In this document: positions 23,123 to 34,644 of the stretch, piece after piece
Numbering within the stretch: position 1 is the stretch's first letter
How the letters are laid out: each line of letters begins with the position of its first letter
From: Stomorhina lunata
Taxonomy: Eukaryota > Arthropoda > Insecta > Diptera > Rhiniidae
Reading direction: 5' to 3'
Length of the DNA stretch: 64,000 bases
Assembly: GCA_933228675.1 (NCBI GenBank)
Contig: OW121741.1
Location: 41,650,580-41,714,579 of the forward strand
Position numbers and translations under genes: made by a program
The notes under the pieces: model-generated
What the model was told of the DNA's origin: nothing
Database searches by the model: none
What the model saw: the letters and a program-made list of their open reading frames with translations, nothing else

Positions 23123-24397
23123 CCAGTAAAACTTTTCATTACCAAATAATGAGTTAAACAGTTAAACTATTGAACACGAACTAGTTACTCATTCGCTGTT
23201 TAAGTCATTACATTAACATGGGGATGTCATTGGAGGCAAGTACTTACCAATTGCAGGAAAGTAATGACTCGGGTAAGCAATTTGAAAGCAACAACAACAA
23301 CAGCAACAACTTTTTTGTTGTTGTTTTATTAAAAACATATATTTTTAAACGAAATACAAAATTTTTTTTATGATCCCATGGGGGGCTCGAACCCAGACCC
23401 TCCGACTGCTAGGCAGAGACTCTTCCACTGAACTACTTCATATGTTGAAAACTTAGCAGCTTATAATTAATATAAACAATTTTTATTTTTACATCCAAAA
23501 TCATGTGAAAATAACTTTGTTTTTCCCTGCTTTTTTTTTGCTTTGTTGTAATTTTTGGAAAAATATTTTTATACGATTTTTTGTAATTATTTTAAAACTT
23601 TTTTAAAATTATTTTAAAACTTAAACAATTTAAATCTTCTTTTTTGTATAAGTTTTTACATAAGATTGACTCTTACTTACTTTAATGTTACAACCTGTTA
23701 AGGTCAAAGTCCGAGCATATTTTAGAATTCCATGGATTTCGATCTTGTGCGAATATTCTCCAATTTTTTTTGGTCTTTCTATCGAAGTTTCGGACATCCT
23801 CCTCTAACATTAGGTGTGGGACATTTCAATTCTAATTTTATCCTCTTCATTGTATTTTTTTTTCAAGAGAGGGTTACTAGCCCGTAATCCTAACCCATTT
23901 TTACCGATCTTATGGGACAACTCTCGGAATATGTTAACTCACAATATTAATGGGTGTTAAACTAGCTCCCCGGGTGATACCATGAGGAGGTGTTTGTCCA
24001 CAGTTGAGATGAAGGATGACCCAGATAAGTTGGGCTTACCAAGTTAAGACCAATTAGAATCGTGTTTGGTATTCAATATCCCCTAGATAATCAAAATTGA
24101 CTCATCATGGTATTTTTTCATTAACGTGACTTAGTTTTACAAATTTTTTTTACAGAAGATAATATTTAAGTTCTTAAAATTCAAAAATCATTTAAAAAGA
24201 CTCTTTTAATAAAAAAAAAAACTAAAAAAAATTGTTGCCCTTGGTGGGATTTGAACTGGGGCCATTCAGTTTAAATTACCATCTTAATTACAAATAAGTA
24301 CTTCTGTAATAACTTATTATTTATTCGGATGGTATGTTGTAGTCGTTACAAGGTAACCAGTTATCAGAGTACTTGCCATTACCAAAGTTTTGCTGGG
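23123..24397 (+). mobile_element. Element A, copy 5
   Basis: The first C of the TIR is lost (ATCCAGTAAAAC) and the right end is CTGGG/CAC, so the TA flanks have decayed or were altered. The tRNA-like module is at 23368-23437 (minus). The LINE-derived segment has a deletion near 23765 and is joined TTTTTTTTGGTC. It is inserted in HINE-B3. Confidence 0.75.
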
Positions 24398-24599
24398 CAC
24401 TTACATACTTTTAAATGTTGAACTATAAATGCTCACCTAGCATAACAACTTTTTTCGAATTTGGTCCACATTTTGAATTAGCTGCTCCCTCGTAGATATA
24501 TGAGAGATATTTCAAAATTTAGCACAACTTGATGGTGGGTATATAAGATTTGCATGCGTCTAATATTGGGCTTCAATGCCTCTAATTGAAGTTTTTTGC

Positions 24600-26870
24600 A
24601 TCAGCTCCAGTTTTCGAGATATTACACGATTTACAGTTACGTTACTAATAAACTTTCATCTGAGCCCGATTTGTAAGCGACCAGTACGAATTTAGTTAGT
24701 AATCAGTAGAATGAACAGTAATGAACATAATTGTGATATTACCACTTAAGTCTCCACAATGTATTATTCGATAATGGTTTAAGGTTGATCTCCTTTGCGG
24801 TGGCTTGCAATATGGACAAGAGTAGTACCAGGTTTAGCTACCTTGAAATTCACAAAGCGACGTAAGAGTCTACCGACCAAATTAAAAAAATGAGATAGAC
24901 CATATTGGCAATACAACTTAGGAGAGAAGCTCGTAATTTAATACATAATTATCAATTGGTGCGCTTCTACTGAAATCCAATCTGAGAACGACCAAGACTA
25001 ATTTTACGATGTACTAAATAGTAGGATGAACAGTAATGAACATAATTGTGATATTACCATGATACTGGGCGACTGTAACGCCAACAAAGGTTCCAACAAC
25101 ACCTCTTTGGAACATTACATTGGTAAGCACGGTATTGGAGAAGGAAACGACAGCGGGGAAAGATTAATAGAACTATGATGTAGAAACTTGTTGTAGGTGG
25201 CACTTTTTTCCTCATAAGCTTCACCATAAATAACTTGGATATCGCCGAACGGCGTTACTAAAAACCAAATTGCTCATATTTTGATTAACTCCAAGTGGTA
25301 ATCATCTTTACTTGATGTACGTTCGAGGCGCGGAGCAAATATGTATAAACAGCGACCATCATTTAGTTATATCTAAAGTTCGATTGAAAGTACCGGCTCT
25401 GAGGTCTGAAACGGCAAAAGCCGATCGGAAAGTTGACGTTCGGATGTTGGAATCAGAACGACATTGAAATACCTTTATTACTTCCATAAGGAATCGGCTT
25501 TCAGATGATATTAACAACAACGACGCTAGTATTAACAAAATTGCAAGGTCACAATGAGGTTGGTCAAAAAACGTTAGGATTGAAAGACCTTAAAAGGAAA
25601 GTCTGGCTCACCCAAGCAATATGGGACCTGGTTGAACAACGTAAAACCTTTAAAAATAGAATTTTAAATGAAAACGTGGCTGTTGAAGTGCGTCGAACTT
25701 TGGAAAGATATCGAGAGAAAAGGAGGGAAGATATTCCGAAGAGAAAAGAATGAAATGGAGAGACGTGTCGTTGAGTCATAATATAGTGAGTTAATAAGTT
25801 AAACACAAATTGAAGGGCTTTGGTATCTTTCCCTGTAAGCACGACGAAAACCTGCAGAAAGCATGCTAAAACTATTGAAGGAGCCCTTTTGCAAGTTCTT
25901 TATATCAAATGAAAGCGAAAAAGATGACATGTCTGAACAAATCAATGATGGCGGCGTTATGTGTTCACCATCTACCCAAAATGAGATTAGAATTGCAATA
26001 ACACGACTGAAAAATAAAGCACCCGCACCCGATGGTTTGCCAGCTGAGCTTTTCAACGCCGGAGGTGATGAGTTGATGAAAACCATATGATTAGAAGAAC
26101 ATATGACCGACAATTGGAGTCTCAGTGTTCTTTGTCCAGTGCACAAAAAAAGGAGATGTCACTTACGGGGCTAATTGTGGAGGTGTAAGCCTCCTTTCAA
26201 TTGCATACAAAAATCTATCGACCATACCGCGTTAAAGGTTAATGAAATAATTGGAACCTACCAATGTGCCTTTAGACTGGGAGATGACACAAGATAAACA
26301 AATAGACACTTATCACCATTTGACAGCCCGATACGAACGAAGTTATTTAAAGCAATGTCTGAGAGTTTGTCATCCTAACGAAGCTAATAAAGTTATGCAG
26401 GATGACATTAACTAATACAACCTTATCAGTTAAAATAGGTAAGAACCTATTGGAGTCCTTCGTAACGAAACGGGAATTCAGGTAAGGCGATAGTTTATCA
26501 TGCGATCTCTTTAATATTGTGTTAGAGTTTTTGAGAGAACGATTCTACGAACAGTCTGCATCAACAATGAATATCGACGTCGAATAGACCATGACCTGTA
26601 TGAGTTATACGCTGACATCGATATAGTTAAACGTATCAAATAGCAGCAGCTGTGTTGCGAATGGATGAAAACACTCCAGCACGAAAAGTATTCGAAAAAG
26701 ATCCCTAGGGAACTCGTAAAAGAGGCCGTCTGAAAATTCGATGGAAAGATCAAGTGGAGGAAAATGTGAAATTGGATTGAAGCGCATGGAATTTTTAAAT
26801 AGGCTCGGCCTTTGATCTTAACAGGTTGTAAATATAGGCCATTTAAGTAATTAAGTAAGTCAATGTTCTG
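24600..26870 (+). pseudogene. LINE L2: decayed RTE-like element
   Basis: Read on the plus strand. An endonuclease piece runs from about 25025: ITMILGDCNANKGSNNTSLE, YIGKHGIGEGNDSGERLIEL, then TWISPNGVTKNQIAHILINS with stops between. A linker follows (25505-25753). The RT start is at 25863-26210 (RIAITRLKNKAPAPDGLPAE, LFNAGGDE, then a frameshifted LSVLCPVHKKG block). The RT core is largely missing. A C-terminal block at about 26520-26860 matches the LINE tail at 19507 (INNEYRRR, YELYADIDIVKRIK) and ends ATTTAAGTAATTAAGTAAGT. A roughly 45-bp segment near 24700-24746 recurs at 25018-25063, so the 5' part holds an internal duplication. Inactive. Confidence 0.7.
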
Positions 26871-27093
26871 CACTGTTGCATTTTCGATTAAAAAGTTTTG
26901 ATTCGTATTTCTTTCAGAACCTAGAAGACCTAAAAGGAGCGTATCTTTTAAATATGGTAAAATAAACTTGTTCCATGTCGTGGGAATTATGTATGTAAAA
27001 AAAACTAAGCTATTTGATGAGTTCAAAAGACCAACACCGATAGTAGTGGTAAAAAGTAATGGAGGCCCATCGCACAGAAAATAAAACCATATA

Positions 27094-28397
27094 AAGGGTG
27101 GTTAAATTGTAAGGGCCGATGTTAAATGTGAACCACACCTAAACGCCAAGTTTTTTTCCGAATTTTATTTGACATTTCTCTATTTCAGACTTACTCAATT
27201 TTAACCATAGAGAGATACACAATCCAACAACGTGTTAAAGTTATCCAGACTTTTTATGAAAATGGGCGTTCAAATCAAAATGCATATCGTGCACTTCGTG
27301 ATTTTTTTGGTCAATTTGATCATCCAAATGGGCGTACAATCGCAAAAATCGTGGTAAAATTCGAGCAAACCGGGTCTGTAGAAGATGTGAGAACACCAGT
27401 GCATGCTCGTACAGCTAGTACTGCAGAAAATATTGTTGCCGTTCGCGATAGTGTGGCTGAAGAGCCGTCCACCTCAACTCGTCATCGTGCCCAACAATTG
27501 CACATCTCACGATCGTCGTTGATGAACATTATGCATAAAGACTTGCATTTACACGCTTACAAGGTGCAATTGGCTCAAGAACTAAAGCCTCTTGATCATT
27601 CCAAACGTCGTGAATGGGCAAAATGGTGGCAAGAAATTTCAACAGTGGATGATCAATTTTCGAAGAAAATCATCTTCAGTGATGAGGCACATTTTCACCT
27701 CAGTGGATTCGTCAATAAACAGAGTTGCCGCATTTGGGCGAATGAGAATCCAAGAGTGATTGTCGAAAAACCATTGCACCCACAAAGAGTGACTGTTTGG
27801 TGCTGTTTATGTGCTGGCGGCATCGTCGGGCCGTATTTTTTCCAAAATGAGGCCGGTCAGGCAGTTACTGTGAATGGTGTTCGCTATCGTGAGATGATAA
27901 CGAACTTTTTATGGCCCGAATTGGAAGATATGGATGTGGACGATATGTGGTTTCAGTAGGACGGTGCCACTTGCCACACAGCTAACGAAACAATGGCTCT
28001 TTTGCGCAACAAATTCAATGGCCGTATTATCTCACGTAATGGCGATGTCAATTGGCCGCCAAGATCATGTGATTTGACACCGTTGGACTTTTTTCTTTGC
28101 GGTTATTTGAAAGAAAAAATGTACGTCGATAAGCCAGCAACAATTCAAGAGCTAAAGGATGAGATAATTCGGCACATTAACGGCATAGAACCTCCATTAT
28201 GCCTCAGGGTTATCGAAAATTTAGACCATCGGATGGAGGTGTGCCGCCGTAGTCGCGGCGCCCATTTGGCCGATATTTTGTTCCACACATAATTGAGTAG
28301 TACCAATATATCATAATAAAATAAAATTACAATAATTTAATAAATAGTTTGTGTTTTATTCAAAATCAACATCGGCCCTTGAAATTTAACCACCCGA
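27094..28397 (+). mobile_element. DD41D mariner M1 (rosa-like), nearly complete
   Basis: 1304 bp. The left end is AAGGGTGGTTAAATTGTAAG then GGCCGATGTT. The right end inverted is TCGGGTGGTTAAATTTCAAG then GGCCGATGTT. There is an exact TA target duplication (27092-27093, 28398-28399). It carries one transposase frame. M2 (47094-48006) is a deleted copy with the same ends. Confidence 0.85.
27207..28292 (+). pseudogene. DD41D mariner transposase with lost start and one stop
   Basis: The frame is open over 361 codons except for two point lesions. The start is ATA at 27207, where M2 has ATG (context CC-ATG-GAGAGATAC). A TAG at 27957 replaces the CAG of M2 in FQ[Q]DGATCH. Domains: N-terminal helix-turn-helix pair (about 1-110, with HRAQQLHISRSSL and YKVQLAQELKPLDHSKRR), first Asp in IIFSDEAHFHLSGF, second in DGATCHTA, third in CDLTPLDFF. 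By my count 41 residues separate the second and third Asp, which matches DD41D (rosa-type). It is recently inactivated rather than ancient. Confidence 0.85.
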
Positions 28398-28480
28398 TAT
28401 TACTGGGGATCAGTTTGAATACAATTTATGGTATTGTGAACTCTCCCACAAACCAGTGGGATCTTCATCCAACTTAACCC

Positions 28481-28756
28481 ATATATGTATATTACATTTC
28501 AATTGGAACAAGGAGCACTTCTCTCAGGCAATGAGCAGTATCCCATCCTATTTTTAGACTCATTTAAAGTGATCTACGTTTTTAACTCCGGCTCCTAAAG
28601 GCAAATGCATTAGTTAGAGAAGTTTTACATAGCCTAATACTCAATAACCAGTGACTGGCTGAGTTATGAGGTGAACCGCCGCTTTTTGTCTGGAAAGGGA
28701 TCGAACTTGGAACCTTTGGTACGCTAGGCGGATGACTAACCTGCTATACCACAGCG
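28481..28756 (-). mobile_element. SINE S copy 1 (tRNA-derived)
   Basis: On the minus strand it begins CGCTGTGGTATAGCAGGTTA (A-box region). It has an AAGTTCGATCCC B-box, then the shared body CACTGGTTATTGAGTATTAG, TTTACATAGCC inverted and TCGGATGCAGCTCATTG-like sequence, ending near a short ATATATGTATAT tail. Slightly diverged from the complete copy at 48895-49203. Confidence 0.75.
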
Positions 28757-28759
28757 GTA

Positions 28760-29440
28760 AATAAAAAAAACAACAAAAGTGTGGAAAGTAAAGAAAAGAT
28801 TAAACCGAAAACGTTGTCTGTTTATTCTTCATTATTTGCTTTTTTGCACAGACACTATAATTCGTATTTATTTTGTCTTGCAAATTAGTTATAATGCGTG
28901 GTTTTCGATCTGTCTAGAATTAGGGATTCTGCTCCTGATGCTTATGGCCCTACCAACCATAGAAACCAAAAACTGTACAAATGTTTTGGAATGGTATATA
29001 ATTATTGGAAAGATCAAGAAATCATCTAAAAATTTAAATTACAAATTCCAAATTTTATAGTAATTTTATCAATATTTGCCAACATAATTTTTTAAAGTGT
29101 ATGTATCATTTTTACCTTGTCTGTAGGAAAATTTTGCAATACATAATTTATTTTGTGGTCAAATTTAGACAAAATATCTCAACCCATAATAGACAATTGG
29201 ACGTTAGAGAATTGTCTGTATACAAACGAATATACATTTGTATGTACTTATATTGCACTTAGTATCTTTTATATTTTGGAGACTATAGATGTCTGTGAAT
29301 TCCATAACAAAAGCATACATATATTTAATAAGGACATGCACACAAAAGGATATACAGTATATTAGGGTGAACATTATTTTGAAAAACTTGTAAATAGGGT
29401 AAGTTTGGATAAATGAGAGTAATTTGAAATTAATTCCTGA
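28760..29440. other. Spacer with no recognised feature
   Basis: AT-rich. ORFs of 70-93 codons here have no domain that I recognise. Confidence 0.45.
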
Positions 29441-29619
29441 AATAAACAGGTTAGTCATCCGCCTAGCATACGGAGGTCCCAATTTCGATCCACTTGAAAA
29501 AAGTAAATTTTCAAAAAAAGCGGCGGTTCTCCTCACAACTCAGCTAGCCACTGATTATTGAGTATTGGGCTATGTAAAACTTCTGTAACTAATGCATTTG
29601 CCGTTCGGGGGTGGAGTTA

Positions 29620-30340
29620 TGTTGTTGTTGTTGTAACAGCTCTAACATTTACAATTTTATAATTTTGTTTTTATGGGAGATCTGTTTGGAGATCAAGGCC
29701 AAGAAATTGTGCTACTTCAACTGGATGAGTCCACAAATCCTCAGGACTAAGTGAAGTAGGGTTGGCGGTACAGTTGAAAATGTGGGGGGTATCATGAGGA
29801 CCCTGACCACAAGCTGGGCATATGTTAGGGACGGCACGGTCTATGCGGGACCAGAAGATATTTAATCTATTGCTCCATCCCGATCTCAGTTGAGCCAGAA
29901 CGACTCTTGTTTTCCGCGGCAGGTTCTTTTCTTCTTCTGCTATGGGCGGTGGGCGACCTCCTAATACAACATTCATGCGATAACCTGAAATCGCGGAGTT
30001 GGTGGCGTCTTTATGAATGTTGTTTAATGCTGCCATGTACGAGGTATGATCTAAAGGATCAAGTACATATCTTCGTATGCTATCCTCATACACGCGAAGA
30101 TCTTTCCCGACATGCCTCGGGGAAGATGCCAACTGTGTGATGTTAAAGTTTGGATGATTTCTCCGATGACATCCCAAAAGGAACTGCTGAGATAGCATAA
30201 TGTTGTGTTCCTTTACTGGAAGGATCTTTGTTTCTTAGTGAAGATGATGTAGTGAGGTAATTTGTAGGCAGCCTGTAATAGTTCTTAGGGCTGCATTTTG
30301 ACAGCATTGAATATATCTCCACTGAGTATCACTTATTATA
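29620..30340 (-). pseudogene. LINE L3: 5'-truncated 3' end, (CAA)n tail
   Basis: Minus-strand frame of 175 codons (30198-29671) encoding the C-terminal part of a LINE ORF2: VVLAQLRSGWSNRLNIFWSR, then a Cys/His motif CPACGQGPHDTPHIFNC, then DLWTHPVEVAQFLGLDLQ and a stop. The tail on the minus strand is (CAA)n after GTTA. The target duplication GGGGTGGAGTTA is exact (29608-29619 and 30341-30352) and lies in a SINE. The motif style suggests the LOA/Jockey group; the clade was not tested. Only the start is missing, so the copy looks young. Confidence 0.85.
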
Positions 30341-30411
30341 GGGGTGGAGTTAAAACGTAGGTCCCTTTCAATGAGTTTAAAAATAGAATCGGATGCAGCT
30401 CATTGTCGGGG

Positions 30412-30412
<1 letters not shown>

Positions 30413-30471
<59 letters not shown>
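30413..30471. repeat. (AT)n microsatellite at SINE 3' end
   Basis: About 58 bases of pure AT directly after GGGGAATT, the conserved SINE 3' end. The short AT-encoded ORFs are artefacts. Confidence 0.9.
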
Positions 30472-30475
<4 letters not shown>

Positions 30476-30499
30476 CCGTGACCTATCCCAAATAATAAA

Positions 30500-31830
30500 G
30501 AAGCCTGCAAGGAGGGTCAAGAGAATGTGGATTGACGAACAAGCATGTCAAGCTAAAACATCTTCAAGTCTCTAGACTTACGCCTATATTATCATTGGTA
30601 CTCTTCTTTCAACTTTGGATGAATAAATGTCACGGACTAATACTACTGATGGCAGTGTGTACTGAAATGGACCGATACAGTATATTCACTGGAATTACAT
30701 CCAACCCAATAATAATACAAAAGGTGAAGAACGCAAGTGCTTTAAGTTGAACAAGGTCGCGGGAATTGATAACTTGACGTTTTATGTGATGTTGAAGGAT
30801 CAGTGAGATGATGGCAAAATATGCGAAGTGGAAGCTTTTCCAACTTCCTGGTATAAAAGGTGACTATAAAGACTGCAAAAACTACAGGCGAATAACACTT
30901 CTTTCAATACTGAGCGAGATACTAATGGAGTAATTTTAGGTTCAAAGATAATCTCCTGTGTTAATCTTATCGACTTCACCTTTATATGGCGTCTGTAGAT
31001 ATTATGAAAGCGTTATCTGTGGAGAATCGCAAAAACTCTAAACATTGTTTCGTGTACTAACTAAAGGTCAATTTTTAAAGATAAAGATTACTACGGATGT
31101 AAGGCAACGACGTATCTTGCCATCTTTACTTGTTTTCCTTGTCATCGGCGACATAATGCGCTCGATTTTAAATGATAGACGCGGTATTCAATGGAAACCT
31201 TTTAAATAACTCGAGGACTTGGAATTATATGTCATCCAAGCCAAGGTCCAGTTTAATTTCAAGAAAATATTCAAGCTGCTACTGATTAATCTCGGGCAGC
31301 TGGAATGAAAATCAATTATCTGAAGACAAAGATTATGCCTGAAAGCTAAGTCGCAAGCCCTTCACCATACATCCATGTGGATAACGTGGTTATTGGAAAC
31401 TCAACTGTCTGGGAAATTTGTTATTTACAAAAGGTGTCGTCTACGAGAATTTTTCGCGTATTAATAAGGCAAAATGTACACTCGGCATTTTACGAAATAT
31501 TTAGAAATTATGGCAAATATCAGCAACTAGAATATCCTGTTTTACGGTTGCGAAACTTGGAAACGCACAAATGCTATCGATGTACGACTGCACTTAATTC
31601 GACTCCACTTAATTCGACAAATCAAATATCTGCTGCTGTAAAGATACATCACTGGAAATGATAGGCCACACACACTTCGAAGGCTAAATATCAATATTGT
31701 TGGACCATCGTGTTGGCGCATCGCTATTCATGAAATGACACGCATAACACCTCTAAATAGAGTCAAAAACAAGAGGATGGTAAAGACCCTATGATACACT
31801 GAGAGTCAAGGATTATAAAAGAAGAAAATT
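30500..31830 (+). pseudogene. LINE L4: heavily decayed RTE-like element
   Basis: Scattered plus-strand RT blocks in several frames: GDYKDCKNYRRITLLSILSE (about 30858-30915), TTDVRQRRILPSLLVFLVI then GDIMRSILNDRRGIQWKPF (31080-31205), a later block around HVDNVVIGNSTV (31370-31420), and a C-terminal stretch (31560-31720). The order is correct for a LINE ORF2. Many stops; inactive. Confidence 0.55.
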
Positions 31831-32099
31831 AGTTATAATACATTTGAAAGAATTGCAGTTTAGTAAACATTTTCAGCAAAACGAACGCACAGTGGTCAAC
31901 AGATAACAGTAACATCAATGTAATAGTTGATTATAGTAATTTCAGTACCTGGTTGACCGAGCCTTGCTCGGAGCTTTATGATAAGCATTTTGAGGCAAAT
32001 TTTCTAATTTTTATATATTTTATTTTATAATGTAGTAAAATAAATTTAGAGGAAATACATTGTACAAATATTCAGTTGATTTTGACTTATTTTATTCAT

Positions 32100-32760
32100 T
32101 TTGTCCGATCAACACATAGTTTACAGTTTAACTCATTTTGAAAAATTTTGGAAATTGGTCATACCAACAGAAACCTCCGTCGACTCGTGCGCAACAACTT
32201 TGCTAAAGATTATAGCCTTATCAAATGCACAGTTTATGATTTATTTCATTTTAAGTAGTTTTCAGTGGCGCCACCTGAAGTTGTTCATACCAACCAAGAA
32301 ACCTTCGTTTGCTTATGCGTAACAACTTTGCTTATGATTATAACATGATCAAATGCACAGTTTACGATTTAATTCACTTTGAGTAATTTTCTGTGGCGCC
32401 ACCTGTCGGACGTTGCTCATTCCAATTCATAAACCTTATCCGCAACAACTTTGCTGAAGATTATAGCATGATTAAATGTACAGCTTACGATTAAATTGAC
32501 ATTGAGTAAATTTCAGTCGCACCACCTGTCGAAATTTCTTCATACCAACTAAGAAACCTTCGTCGGCTCATGTGCAACAACTTTGCTAAAGATTGTAGCA
32601 TGATCAAATGTACAGTTTACGATTTAATTAATTTTTAGTCATTTTCAGTGACGCCATCTATCGGAAATTAGTCTTATTAACTTTAAAACCTTCGCCGGCT
32701 TATCTGCAACATCTTCGCTAAAGAGCATAACATGATCAAATGCACAGTTTACTATTCTAT
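32100..32760. repeat. Roughly 128-bp minisatellite, about five units
   Basis: Units share TTTCAGTGGCGCCACCTG, CATACCAACTAAGAAACCTT, CAACAACTTTGCTAAAGATT and CATGATCAAATGCACAGTTT. Marker positions are near 32190, 32321, 32443, 32573 and 32706. Confidence 0.8.
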
Positions 32761-33298
32761 AAAGAACATACATACAGACAAACATTCATTATATAACATT
32801 ACTAATTTTTCCCCCTTTTTATCCCCTAATTTCAAAAAAGTTCCATATGCATATTTGGTACTTCTTTGGTACCAATTGAATTCGGTACATTTTATTAAAA
32901 CGCAGTTAACATAATGTTTCTATTCATATTACTTTTTGAGATGTTAAGTTATCATTTTATCCCTTTTTTACCCATTTTGGCCCCAAAATCAAAAAAGCAC
33001 CAAATACGTGTTAAAAGTTTCTTTCACATCTATTGATTGCAGTACAAATTTTCTTTCTTTATTCCTTAGTTTAAAATATAAGAGTGGGTTAAAAAGGTAC
33101 CAAAAAAACTATTTTCACCTTTTTTTTACCCCTTATCGGACATAGTTTCTAAAAGTACCAAACACCTGTCCGTTTATTTTCATAGCTGTTTGAAACGTAA
33201 TTTAAATTTTGTTTCTATACCTATTACTTAAGGAGATATAAGATACCCACTGTCCAAATTTTATCAAAATCGTTAGAGCCGTTTTCGAGATAGTCATT

Positions 33299-33315
33299 CT
33301 ATATATATATCTATA

Positions 33316-33380
<65 letters not shown>
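33299..33380. repeat. (TA)n microsatellite inside family D copy 1
   Basis: About 80 bases of TA with a few TATC units, at the same place as the tract in copy 2 (36038-36092). Confidence 0.9.
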
Positions 33381-33385
<5 letters not shown>

Positions 33386-33399
33386 CAATTATTGTGTAG

Positions 33400-34640
33400 A
33401 CGAACATCCACCATTTCAAAACAGATACGGATATTTTAGAATATTCAACATTTTGTAATATAAAATTATATAGAAATACATTATTTGAATGTGACCATTT
33501 CTACATATAGATACGAGTATACTTATGAATGTGTATATGTATGCGTGTTAACAATTATGACATTTTAATAAACAACCGAAATGTCAAATGTGTTAATTGG
33601 AAAATAACTGTGAATTATGATCTCAATTTTCTGATATGGATGACATTGTAATAGTGGCTGGGCTTTATAGTAGCAAGTAAGAGTAAATGTGTACAAAAGA
33701 GACTTGGTATGTACGCTCGTAAATATTGTCTGGTTTGTGAAAATAATGAGAAAGAGCTTTAACATAGAAGTTAAAGTTTTGACATTCTGACTATCGAAAA
33801 TGAACATGTAATATTCGTAATTACTACGAGTAGACGACATTTCATAAAGAGTGTGAAAGGATATGGGAGTGTGAGTTAGAAGAGAGTTCAATTACAATGT
33901 TATTAGCCTATAGGCTATAGTTAATGTGACAATGATACGAATGTCATAGTAAGAGTAAAGGAAGCTATGTATATTTGCATTTATTTCCTGAATGCGTTGT
34001 TTAAAATATACAAAGATTATTTACATATTTGTTGGGCAGTTTTAGAAGGACTCTAAATTAATTTTGTGAGATAAGAAATAATAAAATTTATAGTTATAAC
34101 TTTCTTTTGTTATAGTTTAGGAATAAAGGTTTAAAAATACTTAAAAAAAAAAAAAAAAAAAAACATTTCGTCTCCTTAACATTGCCTATGATTGTGCTTG
34201 TCGCTAAGCAAGGAATTCTAAAAGACTTTTAAAATAGGAGGAAATAGCATTTCAGCAATATCTTTCAGAATAAATAACAAACAAAATGTTTGTCTCTTCC
34301 AACTTTGACTCCACACAATAAACATTTTAAGAAACAGGTTCTTTCTGACACTGATGAGTATGACGATGTGGCGATAGTAGTAATAGCTGATTTCACTTTA
34401 GTTTCTTCTGATAAATCTTCGCCACTCTAAGGCTTCACCACCTTGATAGTTTTCCTTACATAATAATCTGCCGATACAGTTGTTTTGAGTTTTGAAAAAG
34501 GTTGTTAATTAGGAAAGGTCTTCTAGTTTAAAAACCCTTCAAATCAAACGAATCGGACGTAATGTCATCTAAAGAACTACTGATTATTGCAGATAGGTTA
34601 AGACATGATTTGAAAGCTATAACGACCTCATATATAAGTA
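33400..34640. other. Spacer with no recognised feature
   Basis: AT-rich with a poly-A run at about 34143-34163; the ORF at 33565-33891 (minus) has no recognisable domain. Confidence 0.45.
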
Positions 34641-34644
34641 CATA

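Larger units (their letters stand above)
18863..24558 (+). mobile_element. HINE-B copy 3, interrupted by several insertions
   Basis: Starts TTTTATACCCGCCATTAAAA next to GAATGGGGGC and carries the GTTCGTCTGTCTGTCCG run. The HINE sequence is found at 18863-19506, 19902-20369, 22846-23122 and 24398-24558. These pieces join in order into a copy like B1/B2 once the LINE tail, MITE X and element A5 are taken out. The 3' end GATGGTGGGTATATAAGATT has lost the usual hairpin. Confidence 0.6.
29447..30471 (+). mobile_element. SINE S copy 2, split by LINE L3
   Basis: Two pieces, 29447-29619 and 30341-30471, join into one SINE when L3 is removed. The 5' piece has lost the first bases (it begins CAGGTTAGTCATCCGCCTAG) and part of the B-box region. 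The 3' piece runs GGGGTGGAGTTAAAACGTAG to GTCGGGGAATT and an (AT)n tail (30413-30471). Confidence 0.8.
31945..33394 (+). mobile_element. Family D repeat, copy 1 (hairpin, minisatellite, AT tract)
   Basis: Starts GTACCTGGTTGACCGAGCCT with a perfect hairpin CCGAGC-CTT-GCTCGG (31957-31971). It continues with about five tandem units of about 128 bp (32100-32760; marker CAACAACTTTGCTAAAGATT), a pyrimidine-rich stretch with CCCCTTTTT runs and AAAAAAGTACCAAA repeats, GCCGTTTTCGAGATAGTCAT, then (TA)n and ATACATACAATTATTG. Copy 2 at 34645-36108 has the same plan. Hairpin plus minisatellite plus microsatellite recalls Helentron derivatives, but the class is unproven. Confidence 0.6.

Noticed and set aside
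28779..29060. 93-codon hydrophobic ORF as a small membrane protein
   Set aside because: Composition follows AT-rich DNA; no splice, start context or family resemblance to support a gene.
32100..32760. CRISPR-like array
   Set aside because: Units are whole-length tandem repeats without unique spacers, in a eukaryotic genome.
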